Shown here one piece after another: positions 5,247-5,596 of a stretch of DNA of 5,596 nucleotides. The DNA is from Thermoplasmata archaeon. Its GTDB lineage: Archaea; Thermoplasmatota; JAKEGO01. The stretch is taken from positions 1-5,596 of the forward strand of contig JAKEGO010000006.1 in assembly GCA_022615805.1 (NCBI GenBank), written 5' to 3'. Below the pieces are notes generated by a model that saw only the letters and a list, made by a program, of their open reading frames with translations, was not told the DNA's origin and did no database searches. The translations under genes and the position numbers were made by a program. Position 1 is the stretch's first letter; each line of letters begins with the position of its first letter.

Positions 5247-5596
5247 ATGGAAGCCATACCGAGCGACCCGGAGCGGATAAAGGACGTGGCGAACGCTCTT
5301 TTCAACGAGAGGCGGTACGTCGAGGCGCTCAGGATGTACGACAGGGCCCTCCGCATAGACCCGTCCTACCTTCCGGTCATCACCAACAAGGCGATGACGC
5401 TCCTCAAGCTCGACCTCGCCGACGAGGCCTACTTCACTGTCGTGAAGGGCTTGACCGTCCACCCCGGGGACGAGAGGCTCGGCAAGTTGAAGGAGAAGTG
5501 CGACGAGACGATGAAGGGTCTCACAGACCCGGCCTTCTTCCACGGGAAGGGGGAGTACCTCTTCAGGCTCGGCAAGTTCGACGACGCCCTCCTGGC
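5247..5596 (+). CDS. Tetratricopeptide (TPR) repeat protein, 3' truncated by window
   Basis: The first 116 residues are present and the frame is still open at the window end. Three TPR units are visible. Residues about 10-41 end in YVEALRMYDRALRIDPSY, with the A-A-P consensus positions filled. Residues about 42-75 include AMTLLKLDLADEAY and end VHPGD. A third unit begins near residue 96 with GEYLFRLGKFDDALL. A charged linker with one cysteine (C85) separates units two and three. There is no signal peptide or membrane segment in this part, so it is probably a cytoplasmic protein-interaction scaffold; the partner is unknown. The frame extends upstream without a stop to an ATG at 5142, but the TATA box lies within that extension and a Shine-Dalgarno site precedes 5247. 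The gene has its own promoter and is separated from the glycosyltransferase by 135 bases, so no functional link is implied. Confidence 0.87.
   Translation, partial: MEAIPSDPERIKDVANALFNERRYVEALRMYDRALRIDPSYLPVITNKAMTLLKLDLADEAYFTVVKGLTVHPGDERLGKLKEKCDETMKGLTDPAFFHGKGEYLFRLGKFDDALL

Noticed and set aside
5215..5280. Short upstream ORF (21 codons) overlapping the TPR start
   Set aside because: Its ATG lies only about 16 bases after the TATA centre, upstream of the expected transcript start, and it has no ribosome binding site.

Overview
The window reads as a GC-rich archaeal chromosome segment. Each gene is preceded by an archaeal-type TATA element (TTATAT or TTTATAA cores about 25-30 bases before the likely transcript start) rather than bacterial -35/-10 boxes. 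Two genes look leaderless or nearly so, and two have Shine-Dalgarno sites. Gene content (enolase, an archaeal-style HAE3/MMPL RND exporter, a GT4 glycosyltransferase, a TPR protein) fits an uncultured euryarchaeal lineage. A relative of Thermoplasmatota is my guess, and the sequence alone does not prove it.

Layout: (1) bases 1-593, + strand: C-terminal half of enolase, cut by the window edge. (2) 594-731: a short gap with a weak terminator-like hairpin and the promoter of the next gene. (3) 732-3377, + strand: an 881-residue, 12-helix RND/MMPL-family exporter with two large external domains. (4) 3378-3541: a convergent 3' region with two overlapping hairpins and a tandem octamer. (5) 3542-3643, minus strand: a 33-residue six-cysteine zinc-ribbon microprotein with its own TATA box and Shine-Dalgarno site; it is the most interesting item and is easily missed. 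(6) 3644-3953: a divergent intergenic region holding the microgene promoter, an inverted repeat and the glycosyltransferase promoter. (7) 3954-5111, + strand: a GT4 glycosyltransferase with a GTG start. (8) 5112-5246: a gap with a clear TATA box and a Shine-Dalgarno site. (9) 5247 to the window end, + strand: the N-terminal part of a TPR protein.

The genes appear to be separate transcription units, so no operon function can be deduced. Two possible links deserve attention. The exporter carries eight N-glycosylation sequons, all in its external domains, and a glycosyltransferase lies nearby. The microprotein resembles the cysteine-rich C-terminal tail of adenosylcobalamin-dependent ribonucleotide reductases but stands alone. 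I see no mobile elements, CRISPR arrays, tRNAs or rRNAs.
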